From NCBI GenBank assembly GCA_910587915.1, contig CAJUOB010000004.1, positions 1 to 64,000 of the forward strand: a stretch of DNA of 64,000 bases, given 5' to 3'. The notes below the pieces were generated by a model. The model saw nothing but the letters and a program-made list of their open reading frames with translations, did not search any database and was not told the DNA's origin. The DNA is from an uncultured Muribaculaceae bacterium. GTDB taxonomy: Bacteria; Bacteroidota; Bacteroidia; Bacteroidales; Muribaculaceae. A program made the position numbers and the translations under genes. Of the stretch, positions 40,656 to 49,318 are shown in pieces. Every line of letters begins with the position of its first letter. Position 1 is the first letter of the stretch.

Positions 40656-43234
40656 TAAAGCACTCTATACTTTTATCGCTGCTCACATTAAGCTTTCTGA
40701 CGGCCATAGCCGCGCCGTCGAGAAAAATTATTGACGATGGTGGCAGTGGGCCTTTCAAAGCAGAGGCCATCAGCGATCCTTCGCTCGATAACTTCGTTGT
40801 CTATCGCCCGGTCGACTACAAATCGGCCACAAAATCAGAAGGTCCGCTGCCACTTTTCGTATTCGCCAACGGCGGATGCAATGACACATCGCTTCCCCAT
40901 GAGCGCATGCTCAACGACCTGGCGTCGTACGGCTATCTCGTGGTTGCAATGGGACAAATGCAGGACAGCATCAACGACCGCCAACTCGCCAAGTCGCCCA
41001 ACGAGGACATGCCACGAGCCATCGACTGGGCAGAGCGCGTCAACGCCGATCCCTCAAGCCCATACTACAAAGGAATCGACCTCGAGTATGTGGGCCTCGG
41101 CGGCATGAGTTGCGGTGGTGCTCAGGTATTGGCCAACTGTGCCGACCCGAGAGTGAAGTCATATATAATGTTCAACTCGGGCATAGGCGATATCTCAATG
41201 TCGGATGCTTCGGCCGCATCGCTGGCTAAGCTACACGCTCCTATCCTCTACATCATAGGTGGCGAAAGTGATATAGCCTACAATAATGCCCTGCTCGATT
41301 ACGACCGGATCGACAACGTACCGGTAGCCTTTGCCAATCATCTGCGCATAGGCCACGGAGGCACCTATCATGAACCCTACGGTGGTTCGTTCTCGCGCAT
41401 GGCCCGCGCATGGCTCGGATGGCAATTCAAAGACAAGCGCGGCGACCTCGATATATTTCTCCGCAACCGTCTACGCGACTTCCCCGACTTCACGATGAAG
41501 GCCAAGAACTTCCCTGACATCAACGATCCTTTCAGAGTTGAAGAAATCAATGTCAAAGCCCGCGACGGGAAAAATATACATGGCTATGCCTATATTCCCA
41601 ACAACGGCGACGCACGCAAGCCTATGGTGATAATGGCACATGGCTACAACGGTACATTCCGTGAGCCTCAGCCTTTTGCCCAGACAATGGCCATGCGTGG
41701 AATCGCAAGCTATATATTCGATTTCTGCGGTGGAGGAAACCACAGCAGCAGCGACGGCGTCACCACCGAAATGACCATCTTCTCCGAGAAAAAGAACATA
41801 GAAGACATCGCTGCCGCAGCCCGTACGTGGGACTTCGTGGACACAACACGCATGGCACTTCTCGGTTGCAGCCAGGGAGGATTGGTGGCAGCTCTGACAT
41901 CGGCAGCCAACCCCGACCTATTCGACGCACTCGTGCTTGTGTACCCGGCTCTTACCATACCCGACACAGCTCCACGCATGCTCGAACGCTTCGATGCCGA
42001 CGGTGGCAAGCCTCAGGATGTGATGGGAATGAAGCTTGGCCGCAAGTACTACGAAGCAATCAATGGCATGAATATATTCGACAGCATACCGGCATACAAA
42101 GGCGACGTGTTCATCGTCTATGGCGACCGCGACTTTGTGGCAGCCGGAGCCGACAAGGCCGAATCCATCTACGAAAAGTGCGAGAAAATGGTAGTGCCTG
42201 AAGGCGACCATGGCTTCAGCCGCTCCGACTGCCATGAGATGGCTACAGGCGGTATTGCCAACTTCCTGCAGCGCAAGCTCAGCAAACCGTTCGACTTCCG
42301 ACGCCATAACTTCGATGCCAACAATCCCGGCGTACATGATCCTGTGATGGCCAAAGAGGGCGATACATACTATATGTTCACCACCGGCATGGGCATAGGC
42401 ATGATGTCGTCGAAAGACCTCAAGACATGGAAAGAAGAGAAAGCTCCACTCGACCCAATACCCACCTGGCCTACAGAATTCGTGCCATCATACGGGGGCC
42501 ACACCTGGGCTCCCGACATCATCAAAGTCGGCGATAAGTGGTATCTATTCTACAGCTGCTCCACTTTCTACAAAAATATATCTGTAATCGGTGTCGCAAC
42601 CAATAAGACCCTCGACCCCAACTCCAAGGACTATAAATGGGTAGATCTCGGTCCGGTGGTGCGCTCCCAACCCGGTGTGAACGACTGGAATGCCATAGAC
42701 CCCAATATAATAATAGATGAAAAGGGTAAGCCATGGCTTACATTCGGATCCTTCTGGGACGGCATACAGCTTGTACAGCTCAAGGACGACATGAAGACCC
42801 CGATAGGGCACCCCGTGACAATAGCACGGCGTCGTCCTGCCGACAAGGTAGCCCACGGCAACGAAACGGCAAACACCAATGCCATAGAGGCCCCATTCAT
42901 AATCAAACACGACGGATGGTATTATCTCCTGGTAAGCTATGACTTCTGCTGCAAAGGTCTCAGCAGCAACTATAAGACTGCCGTAGGGCGCAGCAAGAAT
43001 GTAGAAGGTCCCTATGTGGACCGCAACGGACGCCCCATGAATGAATGTGGCGGCGAGATACTCGTGGGCGAAAGTCCTGAATACAGCGGCGTCGGCCACT
43101 GCAGCGCCTACAATATGGACGGCAAATGGTACTTCATAGCCCATGCCTACGATAAGAATAAGCGTGGAGCATCGAAGCTATTCATCCGCGACATAAAGTG
43201 GGTAGATGGCTGGCCAGTACTTGCCGACAAATGA
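40652..43234 (+). CDS. Three-domain esterase-esterase-GH43 fusion, secreted
   Basis: An 860-residue exported protein with three catalytic modules. The signal peptide runs to about residue 21. Module one (about 25-265) is an alpha/beta hydrolase with nucleophile Ser153 in GGMSCGG. Module two (about 290-540) is a second alpha/beta hydrolase with Ser407 in GCSQGG, a later acid in YGDRD and a histidine in EGDHGF. Module three (about 550-860) is a GH43 five-bladed propeller with the catalytic Asp563 (VHDPVMA), Asp683 (AIDPNI) and Glu746 (AIEAPFI), most like endo-arabinanases. All three active sites look complete. Such a protein could deacylate and cut arabinan in one place. It is co-translated with the carboxylesterase upstream and lies 138 bases before susC. 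Confidence 0.87.
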   Translation: MIKHSILLSLLTLSFLTAIAAPSRKIIDDGGSGPFKAEAISDPSLDNFVVYRPVDYKSATKSEGPLPLFVFANGGCNDTSLPHERMLNDLASYGYLVVAMGQMQDSINDRQLAKSPNEDMPRAIDWAERVNADPSSPYYKGIDLEYVGLGGMSCGGAQVLANCADPRVKSYIMFNSGIGDISMSDASAASLAKLHAPILYIIGGESDIAYNNALLDYDRIDNVPVAFANHLRIGHGGTYHEPYGGSFSRMARAWLGWQFKDKRGDLDIFLRNRLRDFPDFTMKAKNFPDINDPFRVEEINVKARDGKNIHGYAYIPNNGDARKPMVIMAHGYNGTFREPQPFAQTMAMRGIASYIFDFCGGGNHSSSDGVTTEMTIFSEKKNIEDIAAAARTWDFVDTTRMALLGCSQGGLVAALTSAANPDLFDALVLVYPALTIPDTAPRMLERFDADGGKPQDVMGMKLGRKYYEAINGMNIFDSIPAYKGDVFIVYGDRDFVAAGADKAESIYEKCEKMVVPEGDHGFSRSDCHEMATGGIANFLQRKLSKPFDFRRHNFDANNPGVHDPVMAKEGDTYYMFTTGMGIGMMSSKDLKTWKEEKAPLDPIPTWPTEFVPSYGGHTWAPDIIKVGDKWYLFYSCSTFYKNISVIGVATNKTLDPNSKDYKWVDLGPVVRSQPGVNDWNAIDPNIIIDEKGKPWLTFGSFWDGIQLVQLKDDMKTPIGHPVTIARRRPADKVAHGNETANTNAIEAPFIIKHDGWYYLLVSYDFCCKGLSSNYKTAVGRSKNVEGPYVDRNGRPMNECGGEILVGESPEYSGVGHCSAYNMDGKWYFIAHAYDKNKRGASKLFIRDIKWVDGWPVLADK

Positions 43235-43285
43235 TATCCGGTAATCACCCGGACTGATTCCGACATTGATCTAAAATACCCGTTT

Positions 43286-43309
43286 TGTACCGGCGTTTCC
43301 GCCGGTACA
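43286..43309 (+). terminator. Compact GC-rich hairpin between the fusion gene and susC
   Basis: A perfect 10-base-pair stem (43286-43295 with 43300-43309) closes a 4-base loop but has no T run. It may reduce read-through or mark mRNA processing before susC. Confidence 0.5.
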
Positions 43310-43372
43310 GGGTACTCTCACGAATAAATGATAAAAAACCAATCCAAATACCAATAACTTAAAATCTAATTC

Positions 43373-46300
43373 ATGAATCACATCAGACAAAAGAACCCAT
43401 CCGGTCGGATAGTGGCACTTCTGAAGGCTGCTGTCATCATGCTGGCTGCTTTCACAGCTCTACCGGCCATGGCTCAGAAAATTACGGGTAGCGTTACAAC
43501 AGAAGACGGCGAACCGGTTATAGGCGCTTCGGTCACCATAAAAGGAACCCGACTCGGCAATACCACCGACATCGACGGCAAATACGAGATAGCAGCCAGT
43601 GGCGATGCAACTCTGGAGTTCTCCTATGTGGGTCTTGCCACCGTCACAGTACCCGTTGAAAACCGCACGGTAATCAATGTGACAATGAAAGAATCGGGTA
43701 TCGAACTCGATGAAGTAGTTGCCATCGGTTATGGCACAGTTAAAAAAGCCGACCTCACCGGTGCGGTATCGATTGTAAAACCCGAAGACTACTCGCAGCG
43801 CACCAATACGTCGGTAGGAGAAATGCTCCTTGGCGCAGCAGCCGGTGTGAGCGTACGTACCGGTGGTGAAATCGGATCGTTGCCCCAGATTCAAATACGT
43901 GGCGTCGGCAACCTCACCAACAACGACCCACTATATGTGATCGACGGTGTTCCGACATCCAACGACATCCACTTCAATATCAATGACATCGAGACCATCC
44001 AGGTTCTCAAAGACGCCTCCGCCGCAGCTATCTATGGTTCGCGCGCAGCCAACGGTGTGATAATCATAACAACCAAGGGCGGTAAGGAAGGCCGCACCAA
44101 ATTTGGCTTCATGTCGCAGGTGGCAATCCAGCATCTCCCAAAGATCAAGATGGCCCGTGCCACAGAATGGCGCGCACTCTACGACGTAGCCTGTGACAAT
44201 GCCGTCGCCCTCAACGTCGATAAGGTAACAGGTCGCCTCGACCATAGAGACATCGACACAGACTGGCAGGACGAATGGTTCAAGACCGGCGTAATGCAGA
44301 CATATGATTTCAGCATGGCCGGAGGATCCAAGAGCGCCACTTATCGCGCATCTCTTGGCTATACCGGAAACAGCGGTACAACACCTGGCCGAAACATGGA
44401 GCGTCTGACTGCCCGTATCAACAGTCAGGGACAACTCGGACGTGTCCGCGCCGGTGAAAACATATCTGTAGCACGCACAAAACTGAAAAATTCCGGAGGT
44501 GGCATTCAGGACCTCGTCGAAATGGTTCCAACGATTCCCGTATACGACGACAGCCCCCTCGGAACCACCCACGGCTTCGGTATCGGCGACCTCGTGCATG
44601 CTCCCGCCTATGCTGTCAATCCCTTCGCGACCATCAACAATGGCTCAACCCAGACCGAATTCGTAAGCATCCGTGCCAATGCCTGGGCAGAAGTAACTAT
44701 CTTCGATTTCCTGAAGTATAAGCTCAACCTTGGCGCCGACATCATGGATTCTAACCGTGAATCCTGGAGCAAAGGCTACGGCTGCGCGCTCGGTAATGCA
44801 GACGCCAAAAACTCGGCAACGTCGTCGTGGACCAGACGCTACAATTACCTCATTGAAAACACTGTCCAGTTCAACAAGAAATTCGGTCAGAACAACATCG
44901 ATGCCGTTGTCGGACAGACTTTCCAGAAAACCAAAGCACGCAATGCAAGCGCCTCAAAGCAGGACCTTATTGAAATCCCCGGTGGTGGATTCCTTCACAC
45001 TGTAAACGCAGGTACTACCGGTGCCACAGCTTCCGGCGACTATTATGATGCAGCTCTTATTTCCTATCTTGGCCGTGTGAACTATGATTTCGCAGGACGC
45101 TACCTTGTGAGCCTTACCGGACGTATCGACGGCACCTCCCGTTTTGGCCGTGGCTACAAATGGGGCACATTCCCGTCCGCATCAGTGGGCTGGCGAATTA
45201 GCCAGGAAAAATTCTTCAAGATTGACTGGATCAACGACCTCAAACTACGTGCAAACTGGGGTAAGCTTGGCAGCCAGAACATAGGCTACTACGACTACAT
45301 GATGTATATGTACAGCACGGCCCAGTATCTTTTCAACGGCGACAACAAGGGTGCAACTATCGGCCAGACCGTAGCATCGCTCTCCAACTCCGACCTTTCC
45401 TGGGAAACTATGGAACAGAAGAACTTCGGTGTCGACTTGAGTTTCCTCAATAACCGACTGTCTGTTACGGCCGAATATTATGTAGCCACATCTCACGATG
45501 TCCTCACCGGATTGCCTATCCTTGGCTCGACGGGTAACGCAGGCGGTAGCCCCGTGGTCAACGCCGCCTCTATCGAGAACAAGGGCTTTGAATTCACCGC
45601 AACCTGGCGCGACCGTCTCGAAAATGGATTCTCCTACTCTGTAAGTGTGAATCTGAACCACTCCGACAACAAGCTTATCAAATTCGGTTACGGCAAAGCG
45701 GAGCAGTATAGCGGCACCCGATATGGCAATATCACCGTGACCCGGCTTGGTGAATCGATCGGTAAATTCTATCTCGTACCCACCGACGGCATCTTCCAGA
45801 GCATGGAGGAAGTTCAAGCCCATAAGAATTCCGAGGGCAAGGTCATTCAGCCAAATGCCGGTCCTGGCGATATCCGATATATCGACACCAACGACGACGG
45901 TATGATTTCATCGGGCGATGCAACCACCATCAACGACCGCAGCCCCTGGCCCAAAGTTGAACTCGGCCTGAATTTCCAGGCATCGTGGAAAAACTTCGAC
46001 CTTGGCATCGTCGGCTACGGCAAATTAGGCCACTATGCATACAACGACACCCGACGTTTCATGGAAGGTTTCAACGACCTCAAGGCAGCCCCAGCCGGCT
46101 ACGACTACTGGAGCCCGACAAATACTGGCTCAAAAAATCCCAGACCGATATTCGGCGACGACCGCAACGTGCAGGTATGGTCCGACCGTTGGCTCGAGAA
46201 TGCATCGTTCTTCCGAATCAGCTCCATATCCCTTGCCTACAACTGGAAACCTAAATTCCTGAAAGGTTATGTCGAGAACGTAAAGATATCCGCTACAGCT

Positions 46301-46438
46301 CAGAATATGATTACATTCACGGGTTACTCCGGTTACGACTCCGACTTCAACAGCAACAATATCTTTCTCCCCGGTGTGGATAGCTCCTTCTATCCTTCGC
46401 CAAAATCATGGGTATTCGGTGTAAACATTGACTTCTAA
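43373..46438 (+). CDS. SusC-like TonB-dependent outer-membrane transporter
   Basis: A 1021-residue transporter that imports oligosaccharides with its SusD partner. After a signal peptide (to about 35) comes a carboxypeptidase-like N-terminal extension (ITGSVTTEDGEPVIGASV). A TonB-box region (ELDEVVAIGYG), the plug domain (QIQIRGVGNLTNNDPLYVIDGV, ASAAAIYGSRAANGVIIITTKGG) and a long beta-barrel ending in an aromatic residue follow. The length is typical. Its neighbours suggest arabinan-derived oligosaccharides as cargo. It is followed after 11 bases by susD. Unusually, the enzymes lie upstream rather than downstream of the pair. Confidence 0.95.
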   Translation: MNHIRQKNPSGRIVALLKAAVIMLAAFTALPAMAQKITGSVTTEDGEPVIGASVTIKGTRLGNTTDIDGKYEIAASGDATLEFSYVGLATVTVPVENRTVINVTMKESGIELDEVVAIGYGTVKKADLTGAVSIVKPEDYSQRTNTSVGEMLLGAAAGVSVRTGGEIGSLPQIQIRGVGNLTNNDPLYVIDGVPTSNDIHFNINDIETIQVLKDASAAAIYGSRAANGVIIITTKGGKEGRTKFGFMSQVAIQHLPKIKMARATEWRALYDVACDNAVALNVDKVTGRLDHRDIDTDWQDEWFKTGVMQTYDFSMAGGSKSATYRASLGYTGNSGTTPGRNMERLTARINSQGQLGRVRAGENISVARTKLKNSGGGIQDLVEMVPTIPVYDDSPLGTTHGFGIGDLVHAPAYAVNPFATINNGSTQTEFVSIRANAWAEVTIFDFLKYKLNLGADIMDSNRESWSKGYGCALGNADAKNSATSSWTRRYNYLIENTVQFNKKFGQNNIDAVVGQTFQKTKARNASASKQDLIEIPGGGFLHTVNAGTTGATASGDYYDAALISYLGRVNYDFAGRYLVSLTGRIDGTSRFGRGYKWGTFPSASVGWRISQEKFFKIDWINDLKLRANWGKLGSQNIGYYDYMMYMYSTAQYLFNGDNKGATIGQTVASLSNSDLSWETMEQKNFGVDLSFLNNRLSVTAEYYVATSHDVLTGLPILGSTGNAGGSPVVNAASIENKGFEFTATWRDRLENGFSYSVSVNLNHSDNKLIKFGYGKAEQYSGTRYGNITVTRLGESIGKFYLVPTDGIFQSMEEVQAHKNSEGKVIQPNAGPGDIRYIDTNDDGMISSGDATTINDRSPWPKVELGLNFQASWKNFDLGIVGYGKLGHYAYNDTRRFMEGFNDLKAAPAGYDYWSPTNTGSKNPRPIFGDDRNVQVWSDRWLENASFFRISSISLAYNWKPKFLKGYVENVKISATAQNMITFTGYSGYDSDFNSNNIFLPGVDSSFYPSPKSWVFGVNIDF

Positions 46439-46449
46439 TAATTCTTGCC

Positions 46450-48021
46450 ATGAATAAACAGTTCAAAACAATTATATCTACCGCCATTTTGAGTACTACT
46501 GTTCTGATCGGCCCTTCGTGTAACGAATCGTATCTCGATCTCGGCGACCAAAACAAACTCACCGCAGAAATAGCCTGGGGTACTCAAGCAGGTGTGGAAA
46601 AAGGCCTTACCGGTGCATACCATCCTCTCTACAACAGCTTCTACACACACTTCAATGCATTCTTATGCTCAGGCCAATCCGATGAGTTCACTTCAGCTTC
46701 GCCTGATGCAGAGCTACGCAACTTCATCCAGATGGCATATTCCAACTACGACCATCGATGGAACATCAACAGCTACAACTATCTCTATCAGGCCGTATTC
46801 CGTGCCAATCAGGTCATCGTACACGCCGATGAGGTAGAATGGAACAGCGAGACAGCCAAGAGCAATGTCGTAGGTCAGGCCCGCGCTCTACGTGGCATGC
46901 ACTACTACTACCTCACTATGCTATACAAAAAGACTCCTCTGGTAGACTGGATATCAAGCCCATCCGACCAACCAGAAGAATCCACATTCGATCAGAACTG
47001 CAAATTCATCGAAGAAGATCTCAAATATGCAGCAAGCGTGCTTCCCGAATCATTCGATGAAGTCGGACGAGTAAACAAATATTTCGCCATAGCATTCCTT
47101 GGAAAGCTATATATGAACTCCGGCAACTACGCCGCTGCGAAAGACTGCTTCAAGCAGATTATCGACTCCAGGAAATATACACTCGTGGCCAACTACCGCG
47201 ATAATTTCCTTCCCGATACAGAAAATAACTCTGAATCAATCTTCGAGATCCAAAATTCGGATGAAAGTCCCAATAAGTTCGGCAGCTACTGGGGCTTCGG
47301 AAATGATGGCGCCGATATCAACTTCGGCCAATGGCGCGAACGCTTCATGTCGGCAGGACCTATGGGCTACGGCGATTATATCGTCGCAGATTGGACCATC
47401 GACCTTTACAAGGACGAAATGGATAAGAACGGTGGTTACGACGTCCGTCTCCGCGACAATATAGTCTACCCCGAACTTTTCACAGATTTCCCGGGTCAAA
47501 GTCTCTACAAGGGTGACTACACATCATGGAGCCCATCATGGCTTGACCATATATGGTGCCGTAAATATGCAACCGACGCATATCTCGACAGCAAGGCCGC
47601 TCAGAATCCCAACGGTATCAACACCCGCATACTCCGCTATGCCGACGTGCTCCTGAGCTATGCCGAATGTCTCGTAAAGACCGGAGCGCCTCTCACCGAT
47701 GCAGCCAAATACATCGACATGGTCCGCGAGCGTGTGAATCTCTATCCTCTTGCAGAAAGCGTGCACAAGGATTGCTTCAACGACAAAAAATCTTTCATGC
47801 GCCGTCTGCAAAAAGAACGTGAAAAAGAACTCATGTTCGAATACGACCGTTTCTTCGATCTCCGTCGCTGGGGTCTTGGCACCGATGCTGAGTTTACAGA
47901 ATACGTAAAATCCTATAGCGACAAGCACAAACGCAATTTTGTGAATGGTCGTGAATGGCTACCTATTCCCCAGACTGAGGTGAATAATAATCCAAATCTC
48001 ACACAGAACGAATCGTACTGA
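46450..48021 (+). CDS. SusD-like surface glycan-binding lipoprotein
   Basis: A 523-residue lipoprotein with a lipobox ending in GPSC (Cys24). The family hallmarks are an N-terminal NESYLDLGDQN, TPR-like helices, ARALRGMHYYYLTMLY in the middle and the C-terminal EREKELMFEYDRFFDLRRWG. It forms the lid over the SusC channel and binds the glycan at the cell surface. It ends the locus; a terminator follows at 48203-48249. Confidence 0.95.
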   Translation: MNKQFKTIISTAILSTTVLIGPSCNESYLDLGDQNKLTAEIAWGTQAGVEKGLTGAYHPLYNSFYTHFNAFLCSGQSDEFTSASPDAELRNFIQMAYSNYDHRWNINSYNYLYQAVFRANQVIVHADEVEWNSETAKSNVVGQARALRGMHYYYLTMLYKKTPLVDWISSPSDQPEESTFDQNCKFIEEDLKYAASVLPESFDEVGRVNKYFAIAFLGKLYMNSGNYAAAKDCFKQIIDSRKYTLVANYRDNFLPDTENNSESIFEIQNSDESPNKFGSYWGFGNDGADINFGQWRERFMSAGPMGYGDYIVADWTIDLYKDEMDKNGGYDVRLRDNIVYPELFTDFPGQSLYKGDYTSWSPSWLDHIWCRKYATDAYLDSKAAQNPNGINTRILRYADVLLSYAECLVKTGAPLTDAAKYIDMVRERVNLYPLAESVHKDCFNDKKSFMRRLQKEREKELMFEYDRFFDLRRWGLGTDAEFTEYVKSYSDKHKRNFVNGREWLPIPQTEVNNNPNLTQNESY

Positions 48022-48202
48022 TAAGAGAAAGTCACAAGCCGGAATATCGGTGCACTCATTCTGCAGGAATGCTGCGCATCATCCTACAGTGAACAGGCTC
48101 CGTTGCAGATGTGAAGAACGCTCTGCTTAACACACCGGATCTCCAGCTTGAGACATAAAAGAAACCGTTTGAGGTACAGTTAGATAAAATTGGTAGAAAG
48201 GA

Positions 48203-48249
48203 AGCCGGTGTTCAGTTGCATAGAGTAGCTGGACACCGGCTGATTTTTT
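48203..48249 (+). terminator. Terminator of susC-susD
   Basis: 48203-48215 pairs with 48229-48241 (one G-T pair), followed by GA and a six-T run. Confidence 0.85.
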
Positions 48250-48334
48250 CAGCAATCCTGAATATCGCTTGACAATCACCTCACATCATCATTGGCCTAT
48301 CTGCGATTTATATTTGGTAACCATCCACAGAATA

Positions 48335-48387
48335 GAAAAAACGCCGAAGCGGAGCGATCCATCTGAGGGCTTGCTCCGCTTCGGTGT
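48335..48387 (-). terminator. Terminator of rpmB-rpmG-DUF4295
   Basis: A 15-base-pair stem (48341-48355 with 48373-48387, one G-T pair) is followed on the reverse strand by a T run (complement of 48335-48341). Confidence 0.85.
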
Positions 48388-48408
48388 TCTATACGGGGAA
48401 GAGAAGAA

Positions 48409-48558
48409 TTATTTGAGGGCTTCCTTGACGGCGTCGTTGGGAACCATCTCTTCTTTGAAGATGTAAGCGCCGGTTTTGGGCGACTTCACCATCTTGATGA
48501 CCTTGCTGTAGGTACGGCCTTCGCCTTTCTGGAGCGATGCAACGGTTTTCTTTGCCAT
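48409..48558 (-). CDS. DUF4295 family small protein
   Basis: A 49-residue basic protein read on the reverse strand, beginning MAKKTVASLQKGEGRTYS and ending NDAVKEALK. This matches the Bacteroidota DUF4295 family, which is always found next to ribosomal proteins L28 and L33, as here. It is likely ribosome-associated, but the function is not established. It begins 11 bases after the rpmG stop and shares its operon. Confidence 0.88.
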   Translation of the reverse strand: MAKKTVASLQKGEGRTYSKVIKMVKSPKTGAYIFKEEMVPNDAVKEALK

Positions 48559-48569
48559 ATCTTAGATTC

Positions 48570-48758
48570 TTATTTGATTTCTTTGTGGATGGTCATACGC
48601 TTAAGAATGGGGTTGTATTTCTTAAGCTCGAGTCTCTCGGTGGTGTTCTTGCGGTTCTTAGTGGTGATGTAGCGCGAGGTGCCGGGCATGCCGCTGGCCT
48701 TGTGCTCGGTGCATTCGAGAATCACCTGTACGCGATTGCCTTTTGCTTTCTTTGCCAT
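48570..48758 (-). CDS. rpmG: 50S ribosomal protein L33
   Basis: A 62-residue large-subunit protein with the typical RVQVILECTEHKASG and YITTKNRKNTTERLELKKYNP. It lacks the zinc-binding four-cysteine set (only one cysteine), so it is the zinc-independent form. It lies between rpmB and the DUF4295 gene. Confidence 0.95.
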   Translation of the reverse strand: MAKKAKGNRVQVILECTEHKASGMPGTSRYITTKNRKNTTERLELKKYNPILKRMTIHKEIK

Positions 48759-48778
48759 TTTCTGTCAATTATTTGAGG

Positions 48779-49036
48779 TTAGAGGTAATAGATGTCGTTC
48801 TCTTTGAGGAAACCGTTCTGGTAAGCCTGGTTCATTGCTTCGTTGAGACCGAGCTTGTTGATGGTACGGAGTCCGGCAGCCGAAATGGTGAGGCTGATCC
48901 ATGTTTCGCGTTCTACCCAGTAGAACTTCTTGGTGAAGAGATTCACATTGAATTTGCGCTTGGTGCGACGCTTCGAGTGCGAAACGTTATTACCCACAAT
49001 CGCTTTTTTGCCGGTGATCTGACAAATCTTTGACAT
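48779..49036 (-). CDS. rpmB: 50S ribosomal protein L28
   Basis: An 85-residue large-subunit protein. It starts MSKICQITGKKAIVGNNVSHS, followed by the basic segment KRRTKRKFNVNL, and ends with LKENDIYYL. It is the first gene of the reverse-strand operon and has a leader of about 125 bases from the promoter at 49170-49201, long enough for autogenous control, although no structure was identified. Confidence 0.95.
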   Translation of the reverse strand: MSKICQITGKKAIVGNNVSHSKRRTKRKFNVNLFTKKFYWVERETWISLTISAAGLRTINKLGLNEAMNQAYQNGFLKENDIYYL

Positions 49037-49169
49037 GGCTGTTAATGGTTTATCGTTCTTTTTATCTTTATATGCATCAAATGATTGCAGCCGCCATCAC
49101 ATTCTCATATCGGCACCCGGCTGCATCTTTTTCCGGACACCTTTTAAGGATGGGCCACAAAACAGAGTG

Positions 49170-49201
49170 CAAAGTAACGACTTTTTTTCCAAAACACCAA
49201 A
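49170..49201 (-). promoter_or_regulatory. Promoter of rpmB-rpmG-DUF4295
   Basis: Reverse-strand TTTG (complement of 49198-49201) and TTACTTTG (complement of 49170-49177, one mismatch to TAnnTTTG) are 20 bases apart. Confidence 0.6.
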
Positions 49202-49303
49202 TAATCACGGTCTTTTGTTGTTTTTTCATCCTCAAAAAACCAAAAGCGGTCCCGCAGGTGTTTTTTTACATGAATAATCCGGCTCTTTTCGCCGCACTTT
49301 CAC

Positions 49304-49311
49304 TACTTTTG
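49304..49311 (+). promoter_or_regulatory. -7 element of rsgA
   Basis: TACTTTTG ends 7 bases before the rsgA ATG, so the transcript would carry almost no leader. A -33 TTTG is not visible. Confidence 0.55.
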
Positions 49312-49318
49312 TACCAAT

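Larger units (their letters stand above)
48022..48408. other. Non-coding gap after susD with two convergent terminators
   Basis: No gene is seen in these 387 bases. They contain the susD terminator, the terminator of the reverse ribosomal operon, and at about 48150 a 14-base copy of the repeat core found before the GH130 gene. Confidence 0.7.

Noticed and set aside
48309..48316. A TATATTTG promoter-like element on the forward strand
   Set aside because: It has no -33 partner and lies between two convergent terminators with no forward gene downstream.
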